Shown in pieces: positions 1-7,419 of a stretch of DNA of 64,000 nt. Source of the DNA: Methylobacterium terricola (GTDB lineage Bacteria; Pseudomonadota; Alphaproteobacteria; Rhizobiales; Beijerinckiaceae); assembly GCF_006151805.1 (NCBI RefSeq), contig NZ_VDDA01000014.1, positions 103,284 to 167,283 of the forward strand, read 5' to 3'. The stretch's first letter is position 1. Every line of letters starts with the position of its first letter. The translations under genes were made by a program, and so were the position numbers. The notes under the pieces were generated by a model. The model was not told the origin of the DNA, did not search any database, and saw only the letters and a program-made list of their open reading frames with translations.

Positions 1-2
1 GG

Positions 3-776
3 ACGCTGGCGATCCAGGCCCGCGCCGACGCGCGCGAGCGCCGCCGCCGCAGCTTCGACCTGCTGACCATGCACCGGCGCGCCGTCGGGGAAGCGTTGCA
101 GGCGCTCGTCCAGCGCCACCCGGGCACCGCCATCGCCGACCTCACAGCGGTGCAGGCGAGCCTGGAGGCGAGCACGCCCGACCGCCGCGGCCGGGGCGAC
201 CCGGAGACGGTGCTGGAGGCCTGGGGAGAACTGCGCCAGCTGGTCGAGCAGCGCTTCTACGCAGCCGGCTGTGACGGCACGTCCTGCCGCCACGTAGAAG
301 CAGAGAAAGGATCTCCTATCGAGGCTTGTGACAACGGGAGAGACCACGACCGGGCTCGGGCCGCTCGCGATCGGGGCGGCGACTCGGCGGGGACATCGGG
401 CATCGTCGCGCCGACGGAACGACCGGACGCGGATCCGGCCCCTCAGCTCGTCGTCGAGGCCTGCCCGGTGGTGCGCGAGCTGGTCGGCGGGGAGATCCGG
501 GAGGAACACGAGGTCTTCGATGCCGGGCGGCAACTCCGGGCGGCGATCGGCGTGCATCCGAGCGCCTGGGGCGAGGCCTGCGCGACGGTGGGTCCCTACG
601 GCGCGGCGATCCTGGTGCTGATCGTGGCCCAGCTCCACGACGACGACGCGACCTCCGGGCGGAACCGGATCCGCAACCCGGGCGGCTATTTCCGGCGCCT
701 CGTGCGCCTGGCAGGGGAGGGGAGGTACCAGGCCGGAACCGAGCTTCTGGCCATGCGCCGGCGGCGGTTGATGTAG
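3..776 (+). CDS. repC: Plasmid replication initiator RepC, C-terminal part (5' end outside window)
   Basis: RepC starts replication of repABC-type plasmids and chromids in alphaproteobacteria by binding an origin inside its own gene. The reading frame is open from the first bases of the window, so the N-terminal DNA-binding half lies upstream. The visible 257 residues contain an arginine-rich helix (RERRRRSFDLL), a long acidic/polar linker, and the typical RepC end: ACPVV, then HPSAWGEACATVGPYGAAI, then RNPGGYFRRLVRLAGEGRY. The first ATG in this frame is at 69 but falls within the conserved part, so it is not the real start. No repA or repB is visible next to it; the repAB genes in this window are about 40 kb to the right. 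The family assignment rests on the C-terminal pattern. Confidence 0.75.
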   Translation, partial: TLAIQARADARERRRRSFDLLTMHRRAVGEALQALVQRHPGTAIADLTAVQASLEASTPDRRGRGDPETVLEAWGELRQLVEQRFYAAGCDGTSCRHVEAEKGSPIEACDNGRDHDRARAARDRGGDSAGTSGIVAPTERPDADPAPQLVVEACPVVRELVGGEIREEHEVFDAGRQLRAAIGVHPSAWGEACATVGPYGAAILVLIVAQLHDDDATSGRNRIRNPGGYFRRLVRLAGEGRYQAGTELLAMRRRRLM

Positions 777-873
777 CGGGGGAAACCGTGCCCGATCGAC
801 AAGGAGAGCTTTCCGGTGCCGAGGTTTTCTTCCGTGTGCCGGTGGACATCGCGCGCCTAAGGTCGCCCTCGGC

Positions 874-2976
874 ATGACGACGCATCCCCAGATCCGACTC
901 GGCGCCGATATCGGCGGCACCTTCACCGACATCGTGCTCGACGTGCGGGGCCGCCTGCACTCGACCAAGGTGCTCACCACCTACGCGGCACCCGAACAGG
1001 CGATCCTCGACGGGCTGGCGATCCTGACCCGGGAAGCCGGAATCTCCGCCGGCGAGATCGACCTGGCGATTCACGGCACCACGCTCGCCACCAACGCGCT
1101 GATCGCCCGCCGCGGCGCCCGGGTGGCGTTCGTGACCACGCAAGGGTTCCGCGACGTGATCGAGATGCGGACCGAGAACCGGTTCGCGCAATACGACCTC
1201 GCCATCCGGCTCCCGGCCCCCCTCGTTCCGCGGGAGGACCGGTTCCCGATCGGCGGCCGGATCGGGGCGCGGGGCGACGAGCTGCAGGCGCTCGACGAGG
1301 CCGCGCTGGAAGCGCTGGCCGAGACCCTGGCCGCCGGCGGCTACGGGGCGGTGGCGATCGGCTTCATCCATTCCTACGCCAACCCGGCCCATGAGCGGCG
1401 CGCCCGCGAGATCCTGGGCCGACGGGTGAGCGTGCCGATCTCGCTCTCGTCCGAGGTCTCGCCGCAGATGCGGGAATTCGAGCGCTTCACCACCGTCTGC
1501 GCCAACGCCTATGTCCGCCCGCTGATGGCGGATTACCTCGGGCGGCTGGAGATCCGCCTGCGCGAGGCCGGCGCGGCCTGCCCGGTGGTGATGATCCATT
1601 CCGGCGGCGGCCTCGTCTCGCTCGGGACGGCCGCCGAGTTCCCGGTCCGCCTGGTCGAATCCGGGCCGGCGGGCGGGGCGATCTTCGCCACCGACGTCGC
1701 CCGGCGCTTCGATCTCACGAGCACCGTGTCCTACGACATGGGCGGCACCACCGCGAAGATCTGCCTGATCGAGGAGTTCCAGCCGCGCACCGCGCGCACC
1801 TTCGAGGTCGCGCGCACCACCCGCTTCGCCGAGGGCTCGGGCATCCCGATCTCGATCCCGGTGATCGAGATGATCGAGATCGGGGCCGGCGGCGGCTCGA
1901 TCGCCTCGGTCGACGCGATGGGCCGGATCCAGACCGGGCCCGACAGCGCCGGCTCGGAGCCGGGCCCGGCCTGCTACGGCCGCGGCGGCGCGCTGCCGAC
2001 CATCACCGATGCCGATCTCCTGCTCGGCAAGCTCGATCCCGAGACCTTCGCCGGCGGGGCGATCCGGCTGTCGCGCGAGGCCGCCGAGACGGCGTTGCGG
2101 GCAGAGGTCGGCGACCGGCTCGGGCTCGCCCTGGTGCCGGCCGCCTTCGGCGTCGCCGAGGTCGTCGACGAGAACATGGCGAATGCCGCGCGGGTCCACG
2201 CGGTCGAGAACGGCCGCGACCTCGCCGGCGGCGTGATGATCGCCTTCGGGGGCGCCGCGCCCCTCCACGCCGCGCGGCTCTGCGAAAAACTCGACATCGC
2301 GCTCTGCCTGGTGCCGGCGGGGGCCGGCGTCGGCTCGGCGATCGGCTTCCTCAAGGCGCCGTTCGGCTACGAGGCGGTCGGCTCGCGGGTGTTCCGGCTC
2401 TCCGCCTTCGACGGCGCTGGGCTGGCCGCGCAGGTGGCGGAGTTGAGCGGAACGGCGGAGCGCTTCGTCCGGGCCGGCACCCAGGCGCCGCTCACCCGCG
2501 AGGTCACGGCCTTCATGCGCTATGCCGGGCAGGGCTGGGAGATTCCGGTGCCGCTGCCGGACGGCTCCATCGACGCCGCGGCGTTGCGCGCCCTGTTCCG
2601 CGAGCATTACGCCCGGTTCTTCGGCCGGCCGGTCGACGGGCTCGAGGGGCTCGACATCGAGATCGTCACCATTTCGGTGAAGTTGCAGGACACGCGCGAG
2701 GCTCCGTCCCGCCACACCCTGGACCCGATCGGCCGGCCCATCGTCGCCCAGGCCGGCACGCGCCCGGTCTTCGATCCGGCGAGCGGGGAGACGCGCGACA
2801 GCGCGGTGGTGGCCCGCGACGCGCTCGCCCCCGGCGACCGGGTCGAGGGGCCCGCGGTGATCGTCGAGCGCGAGACCTCGACCCTCGTCACCTCCCGGTT
2901 CGATGCCGTGCTCCAGGGCGACGGCTCGCTCCTCCTGGTCCGCAAAGGGTTCGGCGCGAAAGGGTTCGGTTCATGA
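874..2976 (+). CDS. Hydantoinase/oxoprolinase family subunit A (HyuA-like)
   Basis: This is the A subunit of an ATP-dependent amidohydrolase or carboxylase of the N-methylhydantoinase / 5-oxoprolinase / acetone carboxylase family, acting in the cytoplasm with the B subunit encoded next. It has 700 residues, the normal family length. The N-terminal nucleotide-binding signature GADIGGTFTD is at residues 10-19 and the second ASKHA-type motif, DMGGTTAKI, is near residue 286. The start is the ATG 97 bases after the repC stop. The last four bases overlap the next gene (ATGA), so the two subunits are translationally coupled. The substrate cannot be read from sequence; hydantoins, 5-oxoproline and related cyclic amides are possible. 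The downstream LysR gene and Liv-type binding protein suggest regulated uptake of an amino-acid-like compound. Confidence 0.9.
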   Translation: MTTHPQIRLGADIGGTFTDIVLDVRGRLHSTKVLTTYAAPEQAILDGLAILTREAGISAGEIDLAIHGTTLATNALIARRGARVAFVTTQGFRDVIEMRTENRFAQYDLAIRLPAPLVPREDRFPIGGRIGARGDELQALDEAALEALAETLAAGGYGAVAIGFIHSYANPAHERRAREILGRRVSVPISLSSEVSPQMREFERFTTVCANAYVRPLMADYLGRLEIRLREAGAACPVVMIHSGGGLVSLGTAAEFPVRLVESGPAGGAIFATDVARRFDLTSTVSYDMGGTTAKICLIEEFQPRTARTFEVARTTRFAEGSGIPISIPVIEMIEIGAGGGSIASVDAMGRIQTGPDSAGSEPGPACYGRGGALPTITDADLLLGKLDPETFAGGAIRLSREAAETALRAEVGDRLGLALVPAAFGVAEVVDENMANAARVHAVENGRDLAGGVMIAFGGAAPLHAARLCEKLDIALCLVPAGAGVGSAIGFLKAPFGYEAVGSRVFRLSAFDGAGLAAQVAELSGTAERFVRAGTQAPLTREVTAFMRYAGQGWEIPVPLPDGSIDAAALRALFREHYARFFGRPVDGLEGLDIEIVTISVKLQDTREAPSRHTLDPIGRPIVAQAGTRPVFDPASGETRDSAVVARDALAPGDRVEGPAVIVERETSTLVTSRFDAVLQGDGSLLLVRKGFGAKGFGS

Positions 2977-4592
2977 GCGCGATCGACGACATCCGCCTGC
3001 AGGTGATGTGGAACCGGCTGATCTCGGTCGTCGAGGAGCAGGCGACGACGCTCGTGCGCACCGCCTTCTCGACCTCGGTGCGCGAGGCCGGCGACCTCTC
3101 GGCCGGGGTGTTCGACCCATCCGGCCGCATGCTCGCCCAGGCGGTCACCGGCACGCCCGGCCACGTCAACACCATGGCGGAGGCGGTCGGGAACTTCATG
3201 GCGGAGATCCCGACCGACGAGATGCATGAGGGCGACACCTACGTCACCAACGATCCCTGGCTCGGCACCGGGCACCTGCACGACATCACCATGGTGTCGC
3301 CGTCCTTCCTCGACGGGGTGCTGGTCGGCTTCTTCGCCTGCACCGCCCACGTGGTCGATGTCGGCGGGCGCGGCTTCGGCGCCGACGGAAAGTCGGTCTA
3401 CGAGGAGGGAATCCAGATCCCGATCATGCGGTTCATCGACCGCGGCACCGTCAACCGCGACCTGGTGCGGATCCTGCGCCAGAACGTGCGCGAGCCGAAC
3501 CAGGTCGTCGGCGACTTCTACTCGCTCGCCGCCTGCAACGAGGTCGGCCACCGCCGCCTCGTCGCGATGATGCGCGAGATCGGGCTCGCCACCCTCGACG
3601 GCTTGACCGACTTCATTTTCGCCCGCACCCGCGCCGCGATGGCCGAGCGGATCCGCGCCCTGCCGCGCGGCGCGTGGTCGAACGCGCTGATGACCGACGG
3701 CTACGACGCGCCGATCCCCCTCGCGGTCCGGATCACGATCGGCGCGGAGCGGATCCACGTCGATTTCGACGGCAGCGCCCCGGTGAGCCGCTGGGGCATC
3801 AACGTGCCGATCATCTACAGCAAGGCCTACGCCTCCTACGCGCTCAAATGCGTGGTGGCGCCCGACATCCCGAACAACGCCGCCTCGCTCAGCTTCTTCA
3901 CGGTCTCGTCGCCACCCAACATCCTCAACGCGGCGCGGCCGGCCCCGGTCAGCCTGCGCCACGTGCTCGGCCACCTGGTGCCGGACCTGGTGCTCGGCGC
4001 GCTCGCCAAGGCCCTGCCCGGGCAGGTGCTGGCCGAGGGCGCGGCCTCGCTCTGGAACATCCACCTGTCGCTGCGCCCGGTCGCGGGCGGGGAGGGCCGC
4101 CGGGCCGAGGTCCTGATGTTCAATTCCGGCGGCATGGGCGCGCGGCCGGGCCTCGACGGATTGTCGGCCACGGCCTTTCCGTCCGGCGTCCACACGATGC
4201 CGATCGAGGCGACCGAGCAGACCGGCCCGGTGGTGATCTGGCGCAAGGAGCTGCGGCCGGATTCCGGCGGCGACGGCGCCTGGCGCGGCGGCCTCGGGCA
4301 GATCATCGAGATCGCCGCCGAGGACGGGCACGACTTCGACTTCTCGGCGATGTTCGACCGGATCGACAACCCGGCCCATGGCCGCGACGGCGGCGGCGAC
4401 GGCGCCCCGGGCGGCGTCCATCTCGACGACGGCACCCGGATGCGGGGCAAGGGCTGGCAGCACGTGCCGGCGGGCCGGCGCCTGATCCTGACCGTGCCCG
4501 GGGGAGGGGGCTTCGGGGATCCGGCCGGGCGCGATCCGGCGGCGCGGGAGGATGACCGGCGCAAGGGCTACGTGACGGGCGAGTCCGCCTGA
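2973..4592 (+). CDS. Hydantoinase/oxoprolinase family subunit B (HyuB-like)
   Basis: This is the B subunit partnering the preceding A subunit, 539 residues. Diagnostic segments are NDPWLGTGHLHDITMV near residue 92, ACTAHVVDVGGRGFGADG shortly after, and the glycine-rich end PGGGGFGDPAGRDP near residue 508, all typical of HyuB. The start ATG overlaps the stop of hyuA by four bases, which supports both the start choice and co-translation. In known members the A and B subunits form one ring-opening or carboxylating enzyme that needs ATP, and neither works alone. The exact substrate is unknown. No ring isomerase, carbamoylase or racemase is adjacent, so this is not a classic hydantoin-to-amino-acid cassette. 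Confidence 0.9.
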   Translation: MSAIDDIRLQVMWNRLISVVEEQATTLVRTAFSTSVREAGDLSAGVFDPSGRMLAQAVTGTPGHVNTMAEAVGNFMAEIPTDEMHEGDTYVTNDPWLGTGHLHDITMVSPSFLDGVLVGFFACTAHVVDVGGRGFGADGKSVYEEGIQIPIMRFIDRGTVNRDLVRILRQNVREPNQVVGDFYSLAACNEVGHRRLVAMMREIGLATLDGLTDFIFARTRAAMAERIRALPRGAWSNALMTDGYDAPIPLAVRITIGAERIHVDFDGSAPVSRWGINVPIIYSKAYASYALKCVVAPDIPNNAASLSFFTVSSPPNILNAARPAPVSLRHVLGHLVPDLVLGALAKALPGQVLAEGAASLWNIHLSLRPVAGGEGRRAEVLMFNSGGMGARPGLDGLSATAFPSGVHTMPIEATEQTGPVVIWRKELRPDSGGDGAWRGGLGQIIEIAAEDGHDFDFSAMFDRIDNPAHGRDGGGDGAPGGVHLDDGTRMRGKGWQHVPAGRRLILTVPGGGGFGDPAGRDPAAREDDRRKGYVTGESA

Positions 4593-4655
4593 CCTTGCCG
4601 CCCCCGAACGGCGCTCCTATCGTGACGGCATATCGGGGCTGAGCGGCGCGGGGCG

Positions 4656-5594
4656 ATGAGGTCGGACGGCGTGCGTCTCCCCCCGCTCAACGCCCTGCGG
4701 GCCTTTCACGCGGTGATGCGTCACGGCAGCTTCCGCGGCGCGGCGGACAACCTCCTGGTCAGCCCCCAGGCGGTGAGCCAGCAGATCAAGCTCCTCGAGG
4801 AGACCTTGGCGGTGGTGCTGTTCGACCGCCGCGGGCGCACCATCGTGCCGACGGAATCGGCCGTCCTCCTCGCCCACTTCGTCCAGAGCGGCTTCGACGA
4901 GTTCCGGGAGGGCGTGCGGCGGGTCGCCCGGGTCGGGCAGCGCGACCGGATCGACCTCAATGTCAGCCCCTATTTCGCCACCCGCTACCTCGTCGACCGG
5001 CTCGACCGGTTCCGCGCGCGGCTGCCGGGTGCCGATATCCGCATCAAGACGATGGTCGAGATGCCGGATTTCGCCGCCGACGAGGTCGACGTCGCGATCC
5101 AGTGGGGCTTCGGGCAGTGGCGAGACGTCGAATCGACTCTGCTGGTGCGCGACCCGAAGATCGTGTGCTGCTCGCCCGCCCTCGCCGCACGGCTCACCGG
5201 GCCGGAGGACCTGGCGCGGGCGCCGCTCGTCCACCTCGTCCTGGCGAGCGATCTCTGGCCGCGGGTGCTCGCGCATCTCGGGGCCGCGGGCGGTACCGAC
5301 CGCAACGTGATCCAGGTCCACGACGCCGCGAGCATGCGCCGGGCGGCGCTCTCCGGGCTCGGAATCGGGCTGATCTCGCGGCTCGACGCGATCGAGGACC
5401 TGCAGGCCGGACGCCTCGTCGCGCCGTTCGGCCTCGACGCCCTCGCGGGCATGGCTCCCGCCGACATCCCGGGCTTCTACCTCGTCCTGCCGCGCTCGCA
5501 CCGGCGCCTGAAGGGCGTCGCGGCGTTCTGCGACTGGGTGCTGGGGGAGGACTGGGCGCGGGAGCCGGGGGAGGGGGCGCCGTCCTGGGCCTGA
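4656..5594 (+). CDS. LysR-family regulator, GcvA-like
   Basis: This is a cytoplasmic transcription regulator of 312 residues, the usual LysR length. The N-terminal helix-turn-helix reads FHAVMRHGSFRGAADNL then VSPQAVSQQIKLLEE (about residues 16-50). The opening LPPLNALRAFHAV is characteristic of the GcvA branch. The rest is the periplasmic-binding-like effector domain. The gene follows hyuB by 64 bases on the same strand, so it is either last in the hyuAB transcription unit or has its own promoter in that short gap. LysR genes usually regulate neighbours, so hyuAB and the binding-protein gene that follows are the likely targets. The effector is unknown. Confidence 0.9.
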   Translation: MRSDGVRLPPLNALRAFHAVMRHGSFRGAADNLLVSPQAVSQQIKLLEETLAVVLFDRRGRTIVPTESAVLLAHFVQSGFDEFREGVRRVARVGQRDRIDLNVSPYFATRYLVDRLDRFRARLPGADIRIKTMVEMPDFAADEVDVAIQWGFGQWRDVESTLLVRDPKIVCCSPALAARLTGPEDLARAPLVHLVLASDLWPRVLAHLGAAGGTDRNVIQVHDAASMRRAALSGLGIGLISRLDAIEDLQAGRLVAPFGLDALAGMAPADIPGFYLVLPRSHRRLKGVAAFCDWVLGEDWAREPGEGAPSWA

Positions 5595-5726
5595 GCGCGA
5601 TCGAGTCCGTATCGGTTCACCCGACCGATCCGTCACCGCCATCGTCATGCCGGGCGCCGCCGACGCGGGCCCGGATAGACGCGGCGGATTCGGCGCCGTG
5701 GCGCAGATCGCGTGAACCCTGTCCGT

Positions 5727-5753
5727 CGACCGGCAAGCACAGCTTGCCGGTCG
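5727..5753. terminator. Perfect 12-bp inverted repeat between lysR and the binding-protein gene
   Basis: The arms CGACCGGCAAGC and GCTTGCCGGTCG are separated by ACA, giving a very stable hairpin 133 bases after the lysR stop and 87 bases before the next start. There is only a short T-containing stretch (GTTTCTTGG) after it. It may be a weak or factor-assisted terminator for lysR, or an operator. The dyad is certain; its role is inferred. Confidence 0.45.
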
Positions 5754-5839
5754 CGCGCGTTTCTTGGTTCGGCCGCCTGCTCCTGCGGCACTCTCCTTGC
5801 AAAGCCCGGCCCGGTGGGGCTGGTTCAGGGAATCATACG

Positions 5840-7084
5840 ATGCATCGCAGAGACGTCCTGCTCGGTGGCGCCGCCACCCTCGCGGCCTTGGCAGGGGCGC
5901 AGCCCGCCCGCGCGGCCGAGGAGGTGCTGATCGGCGCCGTCTACCCGATGTCGGGCGCCAACGCCCAGGCCGGGGTCGACGGGCGTCACGCGCTCGAGAC
6001 CGCGATCGAGATCATCAACGGGGTCCACGACCTCGACCTGCCGGGCGCCCGCGCGGCGGGACTCGCCGGGCTCGGCGGCGCCAAGATCCGGCTGGTGGTG
6101 GCCGACCACCAGGCCGACCCGCAGAAGGGTCGCTCGGAGGCCGAGCGCCTGATCACGCAAGGCAAGGTCGCGGCCATCGTCGGCACCTACCATTCCTCGG
6201 TCGCCGCCACCGTGAGCGTGACGTGCGAGCGCTACGGCGTCCCCTGCGTCATCGCCGACAGCTCGTCGCCGAGCCTGCACAAGCGCAACCTCAAATACTT
6301 CTTCCGCCCGGCCGCCCACGACGAGATGTTCTCGACCGCGATCTTCGACCTGCTCGACGCCGAGCGGAAGCGCGGCGCCAAGGTCGACACCGTGGCGTTG
6401 TTCTGCGAGGACACGATCTTCGGGGTCGATTCCGCCAACGTGCAGCGCAAGCTGGCGGCCGAGCGCGGCTACAAGCTCGTCGCCGACGTGAAGTACAAGA
6501 GCAACTCGCCCTCGCTCACCGCCGAGGTGCAGCAGCTCAAGAGCGCCGATGCCGACGTCGTGCTGCCGTCGACCTACACCACCGATGCGATCCTGCTGGT
6601 GAAGACCATGGCGGAGCTCGGCTACAGGCCGCGCAACATGGTGGCCCAGGCGGCGGGCTTCGCCGAGAAGGCGACCTTCGAGAGCGTCGGCGACAAGCTC
6701 GACGGGCTGATCAGCCGCGGCTCCTTCGCCCTCGACCTCGCGGCCAAGCGCCCGTCGATCGGAATCGTCAACGCGATGTTCAAGGCCCGGGCCGGCCGCG
6801 ACCTCAACGACAACACCGCGCGCCTCGTCGAGGCGATGCTGGTGCTGGCCGACGCGATCGACCGGGCCCGCTCGCTCGACGGCGCGAAGATCCGCGACGC
6901 GCTCGCCGCCACCAACACCCCGGCCGAGCAGACCATCATGCCCTGGCGCGGCATCGCCTTCGGCCCCGACGGCCAGAACACCCTGTGCGACCCGGTGCTG
7001 ATCCAGTACCGCGGCGGCACGTTCGTCACCGTGTTCCCGGAGGCCTTCGCGGCGGCGGCGCCGAAATGGCCGATGAATGCGTGA
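5840..7084 (+). CDS. Branched-chain-amino-acid-type ABC transporter substrate-binding protein (LivK/urea/amide group), Tat-exported
   Basis: This is a periplasmic binding protein for an ABC importer, 414 residues. The chosen ATG gives MHRRDVLLGGAATLAALAG, a twin-arginine (Tat) signal ending near ARAAEE. The mature start, VLIGAVYPMSGANAQAG, is typical of the type I fold used by Liv, urea and amide binding proteins. The frame is open well upstream, but only this ATG provides a signal peptide. No permease or ATPase gene is nearby, so it must share a membrane complex encoded elsewhere. Its position after hyuAB and lysR suggests that its ligand is the hydantoinase substrate or a related compound; that is inference. 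Confidence 0.88.
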   Translation: MHRRDVLLGGAATLAALAGAQPARAAEEVLIGAVYPMSGANAQAGVDGRHALETAIEIINGVHDLDLPGARAAGLAGLGGAKIRLVVADHQADPQKGRSEAERLITQGKVAAIVGTYHSSVAATVSVTCERYGVPCVIADSSSPSLHKRNLKYFFRPAAHDEMFSTAIFDLLDAERKRGAKVDTVALFCEDTIFGVDSANVQRKLAAERGYKLVADVKYKSNSPSLTAEVQQLKSADADVVLPSTYTTDAILLVKTMAELGYRPRNMVAQAAGFAEKATFESVGDKLDGLISRGSFALDLAAKRPSIGIVNAMFKARAGRDLNDNTARLVEAMLVLADAIDRARSLDGAKIRDALAATNTPAEQTIMPWRGIAFGPDGQNTLCDPVLIQYRGGTFVTVFPEAFAAAAPKWPMNA

Positions 7085-7149
7085 TAAGAATTCCGGGTTG
7101 CGACGGACGACCGTTGCGTAGGATCACGTTGAATCGGCAAATCCCTTGC

Positions 7150-7343
7150 TCGTAAGCCACCCCCTTTCCCGGACGAGTGTAGCGTCAGCGGAAGGAGATC
7201 CGGGATCCAGCCGTAAGACTTGCCGCGAAGCGGCTCTTTGTGCTGCACCGTTGCAGACGAACGGACGCTTCGCGACGTCTTGTGCTGGATCCCGGGTCCC
7301 ATTCCGCTGACGCTGCATGGGCCCGGGAAAGGGGGCTTGCGAG
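7150..7343. repeat. Long imperfect inverted repeat (about 80-bp arms)
   Basis: The left arm (about 7150-7233) and the reverse complement of the right arm (about 7265-7343) match over most of their length. Shared blocks include CCCCCTTTCCCGG, AGCGTCAGCGGAA, CCGGGATCCAGC and CGCGAAGCG. A smaller GC-rich stem lies in the loop. It fills the gap between the binding-protein gene and the convergently oriented uvrA-like gene, where it could act as a two-way transcription stop. It could also be a palindromic mobile-element relic. No transposase is present and no target-site duplication was identified. Confidence 0.7.
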
Positions 7344-7419
7344 GCCCCATCAGCGCAAGGGGAGGCGGCTTGGCAGCCCGGCCGCATCGCGCGCGTCGCA
7401 CCGCCATGCCGCTCGGCGA

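Noticed and set aside
316..2715. 799-codon open frame on the minus strand
   Set aside because: It is antisense to hyuA and Arg/Gly/Asp-rich without motifs; such frames arise from third-position GC bias.
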